From: Spirosoma endbachense
Lineage (GTDB): Bacteria > Bacteroidota > Bacteroidia > Cytophagales > Spirosomataceae
Assembly (NCBI RefSeq): GCF_010233585.1
Contig: NZ_CP045997.1
Span: 8,173,896-8,237,895, forward strand
Length of the DNA stretch: 64,000 nucleotides
Direction of reading: 5' to 3'
The stretch's first letter is position 1. Each line of letters starts with the position of its first letter. Positions 8,892 through 17,977 of this stretch are shown here, piece after piece. The position numbers were made by a program, and so were the translations under genes. The notes under the pieces are model-generated. The model saw only the letters and a list, made by a program, of their open reading frames with translations, had not been told where the DNA came from and did no database searches.

Positions 8892-11561
8892 CTACTTCTT
8901 CGCTGCTGTTTTTTTCGCAGTAGCAGTCGTCTTTTTAGCCGCTGGTTTCTTGGCCGTTGCGTCAGCCGCTTTTGCTTTTGCCGGGGCCGCTTTTTTAGCG
9001 GGAGACTTAGCCGCAGCCGGATCATCGCCCGCCAGTTTCAGGCAATCTTCCAGGGTGAGCGTAGCGGGGTCAATATCTTTCGGGATTTTGACATTACGCT
9101 TACCAACGGCCAGATAAGGACCATATTGGCCGTTGACAACCTTTACAGCTGGATTTTCCGGGAATTCCTTAATGTATTTATTCGCTTCAATCTGTCGCTT
9201 GGCCAGAATCAGTTCAATTGCACGATCGAGTGTTAAACCCGCCAGCGATTCATTTCGAGGCAATGAAATGTACTTATCCTCGAATTTAACGTATGGCCCG
9301 AAACGCCCTTTGCCTGTGCTAACCGGCTTGCCTTCAAACTCACCCAGGGCTTCGCTGATCGATTCTGCCCGCTTGGCCTGGATTAACTGAATGGCCCGTT
9401 CGGCATCGATGGAGTAGGGGTCATCTTCCTTGGTTAGCGAAACGTACTTGTCGTCGTGTTTCACATAAGGCCCAAACTTACCAATACCGATGGTCATGGG
9501 TTTATCTTCAAAGAAACCAACCTCGCGGGGTAAAGCAAACAGGTCGAGGGCTTCCTGCAACGTAATCGTTTCAATAAGCTGACCTTCACGCAGGTTAGCA
9601 TACTGCGGTTTTTCGTCGTCGGTAGATTCGCCGATCTGCGCAAAGGCACCATAGCGACCCAAACGGGCCGATACTTTTTTACCCGTTCGGGAATCGATAC
9701 CCAACTCCCGCGCCCCGGTCTTAAAGGAAACGATAGACGATCCCTGGATTTCTTCGATGTTCTTATGGAAATCACCGTAGAAATCTCCCAGCATTGTCTG
9801 CCAGTTCATTTTTCCATCGGCAATTTCGTCAAAGTCCTTCTCGACTGTTGCCGTGAATTGATAATCGACAATGTCAGGAAAATATTCGACCAGAAAGTCA
9901 TTGACAACGATCCCCGTATTGGTTGGAAACAGCTTGGCTTTTTCGGAACCGAAGGTTTCTTTGCCACTTGTTTCACTGATCTGTTCCCGCTGAAGCGTAT
10001 ACTCCGTGTATTTTCGTTCCTGACCGGGTTTGTCCTGTTTGATAACGTAGCCCCGGTTAATGATCGTCGAAATAGTTGGTGCATAAGTCGATGGTCGACC
10101 GATGCCCATTTCTTCGAGTTTTTTTACCAGCGACGCTTCGGCATAGCGCGGTTGCGGACGAGTGAACTTCTCGGTAGCTTTCATCTGACCGAGGTTCAGT
10201 ATCTGACCGATAGTTAACGGCGGCAACATTCCTTTCGCGTCTTCGTCGTCCTCGTCGTCTTTCGATTCGAGGTAAACGCGAAGAAATCCGTCGAACTTGA
10301 TCACTTCTCCCTGCGCAATAAGCTCATTGGGAAAGCTCCTTCCTTGCGTTGGTGGCGTATCGGCAAATGGACTGTCATCGACGTGAGCCTGAACCGTTGC
10401 TGTTACGCCATTGGCAAATCGGATACCAATCGTAACGGTCGTGCGTTCGAGTTGCGCATCAGCCATTTGCGAGGCAATCGATCGTTTCCAGATCAGCTCG
10501 TACAGTCGTTTCTGATCGCGGTCGGCCCCGGCATTGCGATCGTTGAAGTTCGTTGGCCGGATGGCTTCGTGGGCTTCCTGCGCCGATTCGTTCTTGGTCT
10601 TGAACTGGCGGGTCTGAACGTATTTCGGGCCGAATTCGGTTTCAATTTCAGCCTTTGCCTTATCGATAGCTTCCTGCGACAGACTGGTTGAGTCGGTCCG
10701 CATGTACGAAATCTTACCGGCTTCGTACAAATTCTGCGCAATCCGCATGGTGCGGTCAACAGAATAACCGAGTTTGCGGGAAGATTCCTGCTGAAGTGTT
10801 GAGGTCGTAAATGGCGGAGCTGGTGACTTCTTGGCGGGTTTCACCTCCAGGTTTTTGATGGTGAACGTAGCTCCGATACAAGCCTCCAGAAAAGCCCGCG
10901 CTTCACCAGCCGTCGCAAAATTCTTCGGCAGTTCGGCGTTCAGAACTTTACTGCCATCAACGATGAATTGTGCCGTTACTTTAAATGATGACTTCGACTG
11001 GTGTTTGTCGATTTCACGTTCGCGTTCAACAACGAGCCGTAAAGCAACCGATTGGACACGTCCAGCCGACAAACCTGTGCTACCACCTTTGATTTTGCGC
11101 CATAATACGGGCGACAACTCATAACCCACCAACCGATCAAGTACTCGACGGGCCTGTTGGGCGTTCACTAAATCAACGTCAATCGTGCGTGGTGATTTAA
11201 TGGCGTTCTGGATAGCATTCTTCGTGATTTCGCGGAAAACAATACGCTTCGTATTATCACGCAGTCCAAGCGCTTCTTTCAGGTGCCACGAAATGGCTTC
11301 TCCTTCGCGGTCATCGTCAGTAGCGAGCCATACTTCTTCGGCAGATTTAGCCAGCGATTTCAGCTCACTAACCAGTTTTTTCTTGTCGGGCGAAATTTCG
11401 TAAGACGGTTGGAAGCCGTTCAGCACGTCAACAGCCAGCCCATCTTTGGGCAAATCGCGTACGTGACCAAAGCTAGACTTCACCGTAAAGTCCTTACCCA
11501 GATAGCCTTCTATGGTTTTCGCCTTCGCCGGCGACTCCACAATGACTAAGTTTTTCGACAT
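8892..11561 (-). CDS. topA: DNA topoisomerase I
   Basis: Type IA topoisomerase of 889 residues that relaxes negatively supercoiled DNA. The TOPRIM domain begins at the start (NLVIVESPAKAKTI; DDDREGEAISWHL holds the metal-binding acidic residues). The catalytic Tyr286 is in ISYMRTDS. The C-terminal third has three glycine/aromatic repeats of topoisomerase C-terminal type (KFGPYVKHDDKYVSL, RFGPYVKFEDKYISL, QYGPYLAVGKRN) and no Cys4 zinc fingers. It ends in a roughly 45-residue Lys/Ala tail resembling histone H1, probably for non-specific DNA binding. It is monocistronic, with a candidate promoter at 11615-11649. Confidence 0.97.
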   Translation of the reverse strand: MSKNLVIVESPAKAKTIEGYLGKDFTVKSSFGHVRDLPKDGLAVDVLNGFQPSYEISPDKKKLVSELKSLAKSAEEVWLATDDDREGEAISWHLKEALGLRDNTKRIVFREITKNAIQNAIKSPRTIDVDLVNAQQARRVLDRLVGYELSPVLWRKIKGGSTGLSAGRVQSVALRLVVEREREIDKHQSKSSFKVTAQFIVDGSKVLNAELPKNFATAGEARAFLEACIGATFTIKNLEVKPAKKSPAPPFTTSTLQQESSRKLGYSVDRTMRIAQNLYEAGKISYMRTDSTSLSQEAIDKAKAEIETEFGPKYVQTRQFKTKNESAQEAHEAIRPTNFNDRNAGADRDQKRLYELIWKRSIASQMADAQLERTTVTIGIRFANGVTATVQAHVDDSPFADTPPTQGRSFPNELIAQGEVIKFDGFLRVYLESKDDEDDEDAKGMLPPLTIGQILNLGQMKATEKFTRPQPRYAEASLVKKLEEMGIGRPSTYAPTISTIINRGYVIKQDKPGQERKYTEYTLQREQISETSGKETFGSEKAKLFPTNTGIVVNDFLVEYFPDIVDYQFTATVEKDFDEIADGKMNWQTMLGDFYGDFHKNIEEIQGSSIVSFKTGARELGIDSRTGKKVSARLGRYGAFAQIGESTDDEKPQYANLREGQLIETITLQEALDLFALPREVGFFEDKPMTIGIGKFGPYVKHDDKYVSLTKEDDPYSIDAERAIQLIQAKRAESISEALGEFEGKPVSTGKGRFGPYVKFEDKYISLPRNESLAGLTLDRAIELILAKRQIEANKYIKEFPENPAVKVVNGQYGPYLAVGKRNVKIPKDIDPATLTLEDCLKLAGDDPAAAKSPAKKAAPAKAKAADATAKKPAAKKTTATAKKTAAKK

Positions 11562-12270
11562 AGTTGGTGTTCAGGTTGAAAATATCTCCGCTAGGCTTTC
11601 CTCATCGACCGAGCCAAATATAGACGCAAAAGTTCTCACTTGTGCAACCAGACAAGTCATGGACAACGAAATAGGGACGGGAGATTATATATAGTTAAAT
11701 AACAATATGTAATAGCTCAACGTTCGGACCGGACTTGTAGAGCCCTGAAAAATGAGCGATTAACTCCTTTTATTTTGCTTCTGCATAGCTTTTTTAGTAT
11801 ACACAAGTTGTAGCAATTCTTAAAAAAATAGCTTTTGAGTTAGCTTAAAGGTATAGGAAGTTAAAAGAGGTAAACAAACAAAGACAATATAAATTTAATT
11901 TAACTGCCAGATTTGGTAACACATCATGCCAAATAAGCTCGATTATCGTCAATTACCTACGTTGTAAAGCGCATACCAGATTTCTGGTTATGTTAACTGG
12001 CTAGTTATAAAGCGGTTTTGGGCTGTTTCCGTTCCACTTTAGTGCTGTGTTTGACAGAAACCAGGATTTATACGCTGACCAGAAATGATTTGTTTCCCTT
12101 TTTTCTACTAAACTATGCTAATCGAGAGGCTTATGCCATAAAGTGGGGTACAGAATTAATCCGGCCAGTCGAAAATATATGGTTTTACTGGAAGCAGGAT
12201 AGCCGATATACTTATGTATCATTTTTAGAACTTTCGCTTGGAGGTGTGCCACCTTATCAACCAATATGCT
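11562..12270. other. 709-bp intergenic region between divergent genes
   Basis: It contains the topA promoter near its left end. The section about 11690-11900 is clearly AT-rich, with a repeated ATAGCTTTT motif (near 11786 and 11829). No RNA gene, long hairpin or conserved frame was recognised. A 95-codon frame at 12018-12305 is judged to be chance. Confidence 0.6.
11615..11649 (-). promoter_or_regulatory. Promoter candidate for topA
   Basis: Reading leftward, TATATTTG (11622-11615) matches TAnnTTTG exactly. TTG (11647-11645) lies 22 bp upstream as a -33 element. The predicted start near 11608 leaves a leader of about 47 nt before the topA ATG. Confidence 0.5.
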
Positions 12271-13725
12271 ATGCTCCGTACCACTACTATCATTCTCCTG
12301 GTTAGGCTTAGTTTGCATTATTCTGTTGCACAGGATTCGCATTATTGGTCGTCGAATTATAGTCCTGGCGGTTTAATGACGCCTGGTGCTACCATTGCCG
12401 ATACAAAGGATAGCGGTGTCTTTTTTTATAATCCGGCTCTGCTGGCTATCCGCCCGAAAACGGCCCTGGAGTTTTCGGGGAGTTTATACCAAATTGAATC
12501 TACCCGAATCATTGACGCGCTGGGAAAAGGGAAAGATTTGAAATCAGTATCGGGCGGAATTTCACCCCAAATGCATTCGGGCAGTTTTAAGTTAAAGCAG
12601 AATGAACGGCTGGTGCTGGCTTATGCACTGATTAACAACTATATACTGAATAATCGGGTAAACCAGCGGCAGGACACCAAAATGAATGTATTGAATGATG
12701 CCTATAGCCCTGGTTCTGAGTATTATATCGGCCAATTCAGCGAAGTAAATCAGGTAAGCGAAATTTCTGGAGTCTTTAGTGCGGGGTTTAAGCTATCCGA
12801 AAAACTGTATGTGGGTGCCTCGCTTGAAGCACAGGTTCGTCGGAAAACCTTCGATATTGAGTATAGTGGCCGGGCCTTGCTAAATCAAGCTGTTGGGGCC
12901 AAGCCTTTACTTTTTCCAGATTTCTCCAATACCGAAGCTGTTTATCGGGTCGACTACACGCAAATGGGCCTGAAACCCAAAATTGGACTTGCTTATAATC
13001 AGGCCAGGCATCATGTCGGTTTATTGGCTACACTGCCACTGATGCGTGTTTTCAGCCGGGGAATGCTCATGACCGATTATGTCGTTTCGAACATTCGGTT
13101 GGTGCCAACGGTAGAGCCTATTAATTTGCTGGCTAACACGCGTCAGGAGAAGTTAACGTCAAACTACAAAACTCCATTTAGTCTGGCGGCAGGCTACAGC
13201 TATGATTATGGACGGGGCCATGTTTACCTGGCTGCTGAGTATTTTGCCCGGCTTAAAGACTATGCCATTATTACGCCCCGCAATGATTACTTCATTCGCT
13301 CCGATACGTCAGGTTCAAGCAGCACGTCAACAGCCAATTCCTTAAAACTTAAAGATGTTCGGAAGGCCGTGATGAACGTTGCGGTAGGAATTAGCTTTCC
13401 CGTGAAACCATCCGTTATGGGATACGTATCCATACGGACCGACTTCTCGTATGCCGATGAAAAATCGTTTGCCGATACTGGTGGTTACGTCGCTTATACA
13501 ACAAACTGGAATAGTTACCACGCACAATTAGGAGCCAATATCCGGCGACCAAAGTTTAGCTTTCGGCCTGGCTTGCTGCTATCGTATGGCACCACTAACG
13601 CCTTTAAGCCCGAGGTTAATTTCGATACGCCAAACGAGTCAAATTTATTGTTAGGCGATCCGGTCAATGCAAAAGTGAATCACGTTGTTATTGGTCTCTT
13701 ACTTGCATACATTCATAATCTATAG
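12271..13725 (+). CDS. Outer-membrane beta-barrel protein, OmpP1/FadL-like
   Basis: Predicted outer-membrane protein of 484 residues. The start at ATG 12271 gives a signal peptide (MLRTTTIILLVRLSLHYSVAQ, cleavage after SVAQ); upstream codons add only a non-signal stretch. The mature start is rich in Gly/Ser/Pro (NYSPGGLMTPGATIADTKDSGVFFYNPALL), like the hatch region of FadL-type transporters, and the rest alternates polar and aromatic residues as barrel strands do. FadL-family members pass hydrophobic molecules across the outer membrane. Assignment rests on pattern, not a strict motif, so a generic barrel protein is possible. It stands alone and rightward. Confidence 0.6.
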   Translation: MLRTTTIILLVRLSLHYSVAQDSHYWSSNYSPGGLMTPGATIADTKDSGVFFYNPALLAIRPKTALEFSGSLYQIESTRIIDALGKGKDLKSVSGGISPQMHSGSFKLKQNERLVLAYALINNYILNNRVNQRQDTKMNVLNDAYSPGSEYYIGQFSEVNQVSEISGVFSAGFKLSEKLYVGASLEAQVRRKTFDIEYSGRALLNQAVGAKPLLFPDFSNTEAVYRVDYTQMGLKPKIGLAYNQARHHVGLLATLPLMRVFSRGMLMTDYVVSNIRLVPTVEPINLLANTRQEKLTSNYKTPFSLAAGYSYDYGRGHVYLAAEYFARLKDYAIITPRNDYFIRSDTSGSSSTSTANSLKLKDVRKAVMNVAVGISFPVKPSVMGYVSIRTDFSYADEKSFADTGGYVAYTTNWNSYHAQLGANIRRPKFSFRPGLLLSYGTTNAFKPEVNFDTPNESNLLLGDPVNAKVNHVVIGLLLAYIHNL

Positions 13726-13994
13726 CTTAAGGCGTCTGGCAAAAGCTGATCGGTTTAAACGGGCTGTGCAGTATACGATTGTTTCGCTTTTTGGCTGTCA
13801 ATGGATTGCAATGAAGTTGCTCGAAAACAGTACATTGCAGTAGCTGAGCGTCGTTTTTGGGAGATTGTTTCCCCTGGCGTACGACTACTGGCAGAAAATT
13901 AATAGAGATTGATTTTATAGAACCTGACTTAAATGCGCTGGCCCATTTTGAAGCCCTTGGTGTTTAAACTCTACTAGCACTAGCTATTAAACTG

Positions 13995-16900
13995 ATGAAT
14001 ATATCTTTGAAGCGCTGGGTTAAACTACTTCTACTTCTAGCGGCTATTCCCTTTCTGATAGTGGGTGTAGCCTATTTTATTCTGGTCAATGATTTAAAAG
14101 ATGTAATCAAGTACGCCATTGGGAAACAAACCAAAGGTGGTTATGAATTGAAAAGCAAAGACATTAAACTCTCAATTCTGGATAAAACGGTCAGGATTGA
14201 TGATTTGGTGTTTACCAGAAAAGATACTACGAATGTGCCAGTCTACTACGACGTAAAGATCCCGAAAGCACAGTTGTCTATCGAATCCTGGCGTGAACTT
14301 CTGGTTAATAAACGATTATTGATCGATAGCTTTTTGATTGAGAAACCCGAAATTGTTATTCACGATTATAAAGTTCATGAAAAAAGCCGTCATCAGACCA
14401 GTTTTCATACCTCAATGATTCTGGAAAACCTACAAAAAATCTTAGACCATTTACACGCTAAATCATTTGTTATTCAGGAGGGGTCATTGACACTTTTCAA
14501 GCGAAACAGCGCCGAGCCGCTGCGCATTAAAGATGTTACGCTGACTGTTCATAATTTTTTGAAAATAGATAATAACGACAAACGCTTATTTGGCTCTGAT
14601 AACCTGGAATTGGCCTTAGGGAGGCAACGGTGGGTATTGTCGGACGGGAAAAATATACTAAGTTTTAGAGGGCTGCGATTTTCGAGCGCAAGCCAGTTGT
14701 TTGAAATAGATTCCGTACACTTTCATAAACCTGCTACTGCTGAACAGGACGAAGTAATTTTGCGGGCCGACAAATTTTACTTCAACTCGAAGCATTTACC
14801 GGCTATTTATCAGAAAGGAGAATTATCGCTCGATACACTTATTTGCGTAAGGCCTGTGCTTACGTTGCCACTTACTACCCAGCGAGTACCCGTAAAAGAC
14901 ACGAGTATTCACTCGAACATTAAAAGCCTTTTTAAAAACGTTGCCATCCGTTACACGGAAATAAAAGACGGTGAAATTTTGCTGGGAAGTCCTAAAAATA
15001 ATGCCCTCAAAGCAGGTACCCAGAAGGCTAATCTAAACATCTTCAATCTGAAGGTTAATCCGCAGAACGAACACCTCATAACGACGGATAGCATTAATTT
15101 AAACCTGAACAATATCACATTTTTTTCGAAAGACAGTCTGTTCAAAATCAGCGTAGAACGGTTCACGCTGCTAAATGATGACGTTCTTTTTAAGAATGTT
15201 CATTATGGACCTGCTTCGCCAAAAGTGGCAGGTAAGGGTTTGACTTTTACCGCACCAGCCCTGCGCCTGAACAATGTTAGTCTCGATGATTTAATCCGGA
15301 AGCGTTTGGTTGCTACCGATGCCGAATTGGTTAATCCAAATATTACACTGATCGCTACCCGAAAAGAGCCATTGAAGCCGAAAATCACCGCGAATCATGA
15401 TACGGTTACGCGCAAAAAAACGGATATCTATCAGACGCTGAATAGCTTCGGTGAGTTACTTCAGGTGGATCGATTTCATATTATCAACGGCAGTGGCCAA
15501 TACAAATTAGCCGGGAAGACGAAACCTGTACATGCCGAATTAAAGGGATTGAATGCCCTGATTATGGTTAGGGATCTACTGGCGAGTGATTCGCTCATCA
15601 AGATTAAACGGGCTATTGCTGACCTAAAAGTTCAGCAGATGACTGTTGCTGCGAATGGCTTGAAACTGCAACTTTCCAATTATAGAATGAACGGCAGGCA
15701 TCGCTTTAACTGGGTCGATAAATTGCAGATTGATCTGGCTAGTGGAGTAAGTGTAGCGGCCAATAAGCTCTATTGGGAGGCTTTCAGCTGGGATATACTC
15801 CAGCAAACCAAAGTCATTCAGATCGATCAGGTTCGGGTGCATGATTTATTGGTCGATGCCCAAATAAAGCCAAAAGCAACTGCTGCCGAACCGGTTGTTG
15901 CAGCCGCCGACAAACCGCAGGCTAAAGGATTACCCAAATTGCGAATTGGTAAGTTACTGGCTGATCACCTCAATTTGAAAGCGTCGTTGCCGAAAAGCGG
16001 TTTGGCTGGTTTTGAGGGACATACTATTGAAATAGCTGAGCTTACTACCGATCCAAAGTATTTCCGATGGGCGCAGTTCCTGGGCAATCTCAATAATTTA
16101 TATTTCCGGCAACCCAATGGCAGGCAGATCACTGTGGCACAAATAGCCTTGCATAGTCATCAGCATACGGTCCTGTCGGACATACGTTATGCCGATAATA
16201 GCCAGGGGAAAACAATGCACGTCGTATTGCCGAAAATGCAGATTAAAGGCCCATTTCCATCCACTGATTTTACTAATATCAACCTTAGTTCAGTACTGCT
16301 GGATCGACCTGAGGTGACAATGGTTACGGAATTTAAAGAAAAATCAGGGGCATCCGGGATAGCTAAAGCATTTTTCATACCCCTTAATCTGGCGCTTCAT
16401 GAGTTAGACATACAGCAGGCCCGAATAAACCTTATTACTAAAAAAGGCAAGGATTCGACTCAGCTACAAACCATAGTTGATGTGGAGGCTAAATCGATCC
16501 ATGCCAAAAAACACGAAGATGCTACATTTGCTTCGATACGCGTGAGCCCGGCTGATTTGAAACTGGCCATGCCCAAAATAAAGACAACCGTTCAGTCGGT
16601 CAATGTTCAGCTAACGAATGGAAAATTACTGGCCACCAAAGACGGAAAACCATCGCTAACGACGCATCTGCTGGCTAATCTAACACTCCAGGATCTGCAC
16701 CCCACATTGACATCGAAGAAAAATACGGCTCCGCCAGAGCTTCGGATCAAAGGGCTTGCCGGAACAATTGATATGCCGAATTTTCGCTGGACCGCTGGTC
16801 AGAAAATGGCGTGGCCAACGTTTGTTGATCATGCCAATGTAGCGATTACCGACTTATCGTTTAAGAGTGCCCGATCGACCATAAAGGCCGCAAAGGTGAG

Positions 16901-17879
16901 TTGGGAGCACAAGAATGAGCGCCTGCAACTTGATAACTTTCAACTAAGTCCCCTGATTACCAAAGAGGAGTTTATGACTCCGCCGAACCTGCAGTCAGAC
17001 TACATCACCATACAGGGTGAACAGGCTCAGCTAAATGGCGTTAAAGCAGCCCGCTGGTACCGTGATTCAACTCTCGTCGTCAATCATATTGTCGTTAAAA
17101 ATATCATTACTGATGTTTCCCGCGATAAACGATTGCCTGACCCGGCCGTTCTGCCTAACAAGCTAATGCCAACCCGGTTAATTTCAGGCATCAAAGTGCC
17201 GTTTCATATTGATTCGATTAGTGTGATCAACAGCCAGGTTAATTACCATGAGACGTCAAAAATAACCAACCGGGTAGGCACTGTTCCCCTGAAAGACATC
17301 AATGGTACATTGAAAACGGTTACCAATCGACCGACTAAATCAACCGATAGTTTGAAATTGCTGGCCAGCACAAAACTCCTGGGCTTACACATAAAAAGAC
17401 TACACTATCGAGAGTCGTACGGTGATTCGCTGTCGGGCTTTCACATGATCCTGCGAACGTCGGATCTAAACATGCCGGAGCTTAGTCCGATTACCAATCC
17501 GATGGCTGCGGCCGATCTGGAAGATGGCTATCTCGAACCAATCATGGCGCGTATTGCGGGTAATAAGTATGCGTCGGTTGGTAATATGCGGTTTTATTAC
17601 AAAAATCTAAAACTTCGCCTGCTTGGCCATAAGGATACATCCCGGCGCTCGCTGCTGATAAAATTCGAGAATTTTGTGGCCAGCAATATTTTACGGAAAA
17701 AGAATCGGCAAGAAGCACGGATCTTCTACGATCGCGACCAGAAGAAATTTATTTTCGGTTACTGGATCAAGTCCATTATGAGTGGCGTGCTAACCAGCGT
17801 TGGCGTAAAGGCCAATAAAAAATACCATGCTAATTACCTGAAACTAAGCCAGCAGCACACCTTACCCGCCGAAGATTAA
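13995..17879 (+). CDS. Giant AsmA/TamB-like membrane-anchored periplasmic protein
   Basis: Protein of 1294 residues with one N-terminal membrane anchor (about 8-30; VKLLLLLAAIPFLIVGVAYFI) and a very long periplasmic part of short amphipathic strands. Motifs such as GGYELKSKDIKLSILDKTVRIDD and repeated 'VHDLLVDAQI', 'ITDLSFKSA' blocks follow the pattern of AsmA-like proteins, which form long lipid-carrying beta-groove bridges between the membranes. No catalytic motif is visible. The C-terminus (about 1170-1280) is basic and may include a second conserved domain. The 269 bp upstream show no gene, only two short protein-like stretches (about 13735-13855 and 13905-13965) without a clear family. 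Confidence 0.7.
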   Translation: MNISLKRWVKLLLLLAAIPFLIVGVAYFILVNDLKDVIKYAIGKQTKGGYELKSKDIKLSILDKTVRIDDLVFTRKDTTNVPVYYDVKIPKAQLSIESWRELLVNKRLLIDSFLIEKPEIVIHDYKVHEKSRHQTSFHTSMILENLQKILDHLHAKSFVIQEGSLTLFKRNSAEPLRIKDVTLTVHNFLKIDNNDKRLFGSDNLELALGRQRWVLSDGKNILSFRGLRFSSASQLFEIDSVHFHKPATAEQDEVILRADKFYFNSKHLPAIYQKGELSLDTLICVRPVLTLPLTTQRVPVKDTSIHSNIKSLFKNVAIRYTEIKDGEILLGSPKNNALKAGTQKANLNIFNLKVNPQNEHLITTDSINLNLNNITFFSKDSLFKISVERFTLLNDDVLFKNVHYGPASPKVAGKGLTFTAPALRLNNVSLDDLIRKRLVATDAELVNPNITLIATRKEPLKPKITANHDTVTRKKTDIYQTLNSFGELLQVDRFHIINGSGQYKLAGKTKPVHAELKGLNALIMVRDLLASDSLIKIKRAIADLKVQQMTVAANGLKLQLSNYRMNGRHRFNWVDKLQIDLASGVSVAANKLYWEAFSWDILQQTKVIQIDQVRVHDLLVDAQIKPKATAAEPVVAAADKPQAKGLPKLRIGKLLADHLNLKASLPKSGLAGFEGHTIEIAELTTDPKYFRWAQFLGNLNNLYFRQPNGRQITVAQIALHSHQHTVLSDIRYADNSQGKTMHVVLPKMQIKGPFPSTDFTNINLSSVLLDRPEVTMVTEFKEKSGASGIAKAFFIPLNLALHELDIQQARINLITKKGKDSTQLQTIVDVEAKSIHAKKHEDATFASIRVSPADLKLAMPKIKTTVQSVNVQLTNGKLLATKDGKPSLTTHLLANLTLQDLHPTLTSKKNTAPPELRIKGLAGTIDMPNFRWTAGQKMAWPTFVDHANVAITDLSFKSARSTIKAAKVSWEHKNERLQLDNFQLSPLITKEEFMTPPNLQSDYITIQGEQAQLNGVKAARWYRDSTLVVNHIVVKNIITDVSRDKRLPDPAVLPNKLMPTRLISGIKVPFHIDSISVINSQVNYHETSKITNRVGTVPLKDINGTLKTVTNRPTKSTDSLKLLASTKLLGLHIKRLHYRESYGDSLSGFHMILRTSDLNMPELSPITNPMAAADLEDGYLEPIMARIAGNKYASVGNMRFYYKNLKLRLLGHKDTSRRSLLIKFENFVASNILRKKNRQEARIFYDRDQKKFIFGYWIKSIMSGVLTSVGVKANKKYHANYLKLSQQHTLPAED

Positions 17880-17977
17880 TCACCTGTTGGCTTTTGGTCT
17901 TTATGTTGTCATCGACGCATCGACCTCAGTGGACACTCCTATCGACTATAATTACCTGTTAAGTAAGGCGTTGTAAA

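Noticed and set aside
9765..10217. 150-codon plus-strand frame within topA
   Set aside because: Antisense shadow of the well-conserved topoisomerase frame.
12018..12305. 95-codon plus-strand frame before the outer-membrane protein
   Set aside because: No domain, overlaps the signal peptide of the real gene in another frame, and composition is not protein-like.
13726..13994. Two short protein-like stretches as a possible broken gene
   Set aside because: They lie in different frames, are under 40 codons each, and match no family I know.
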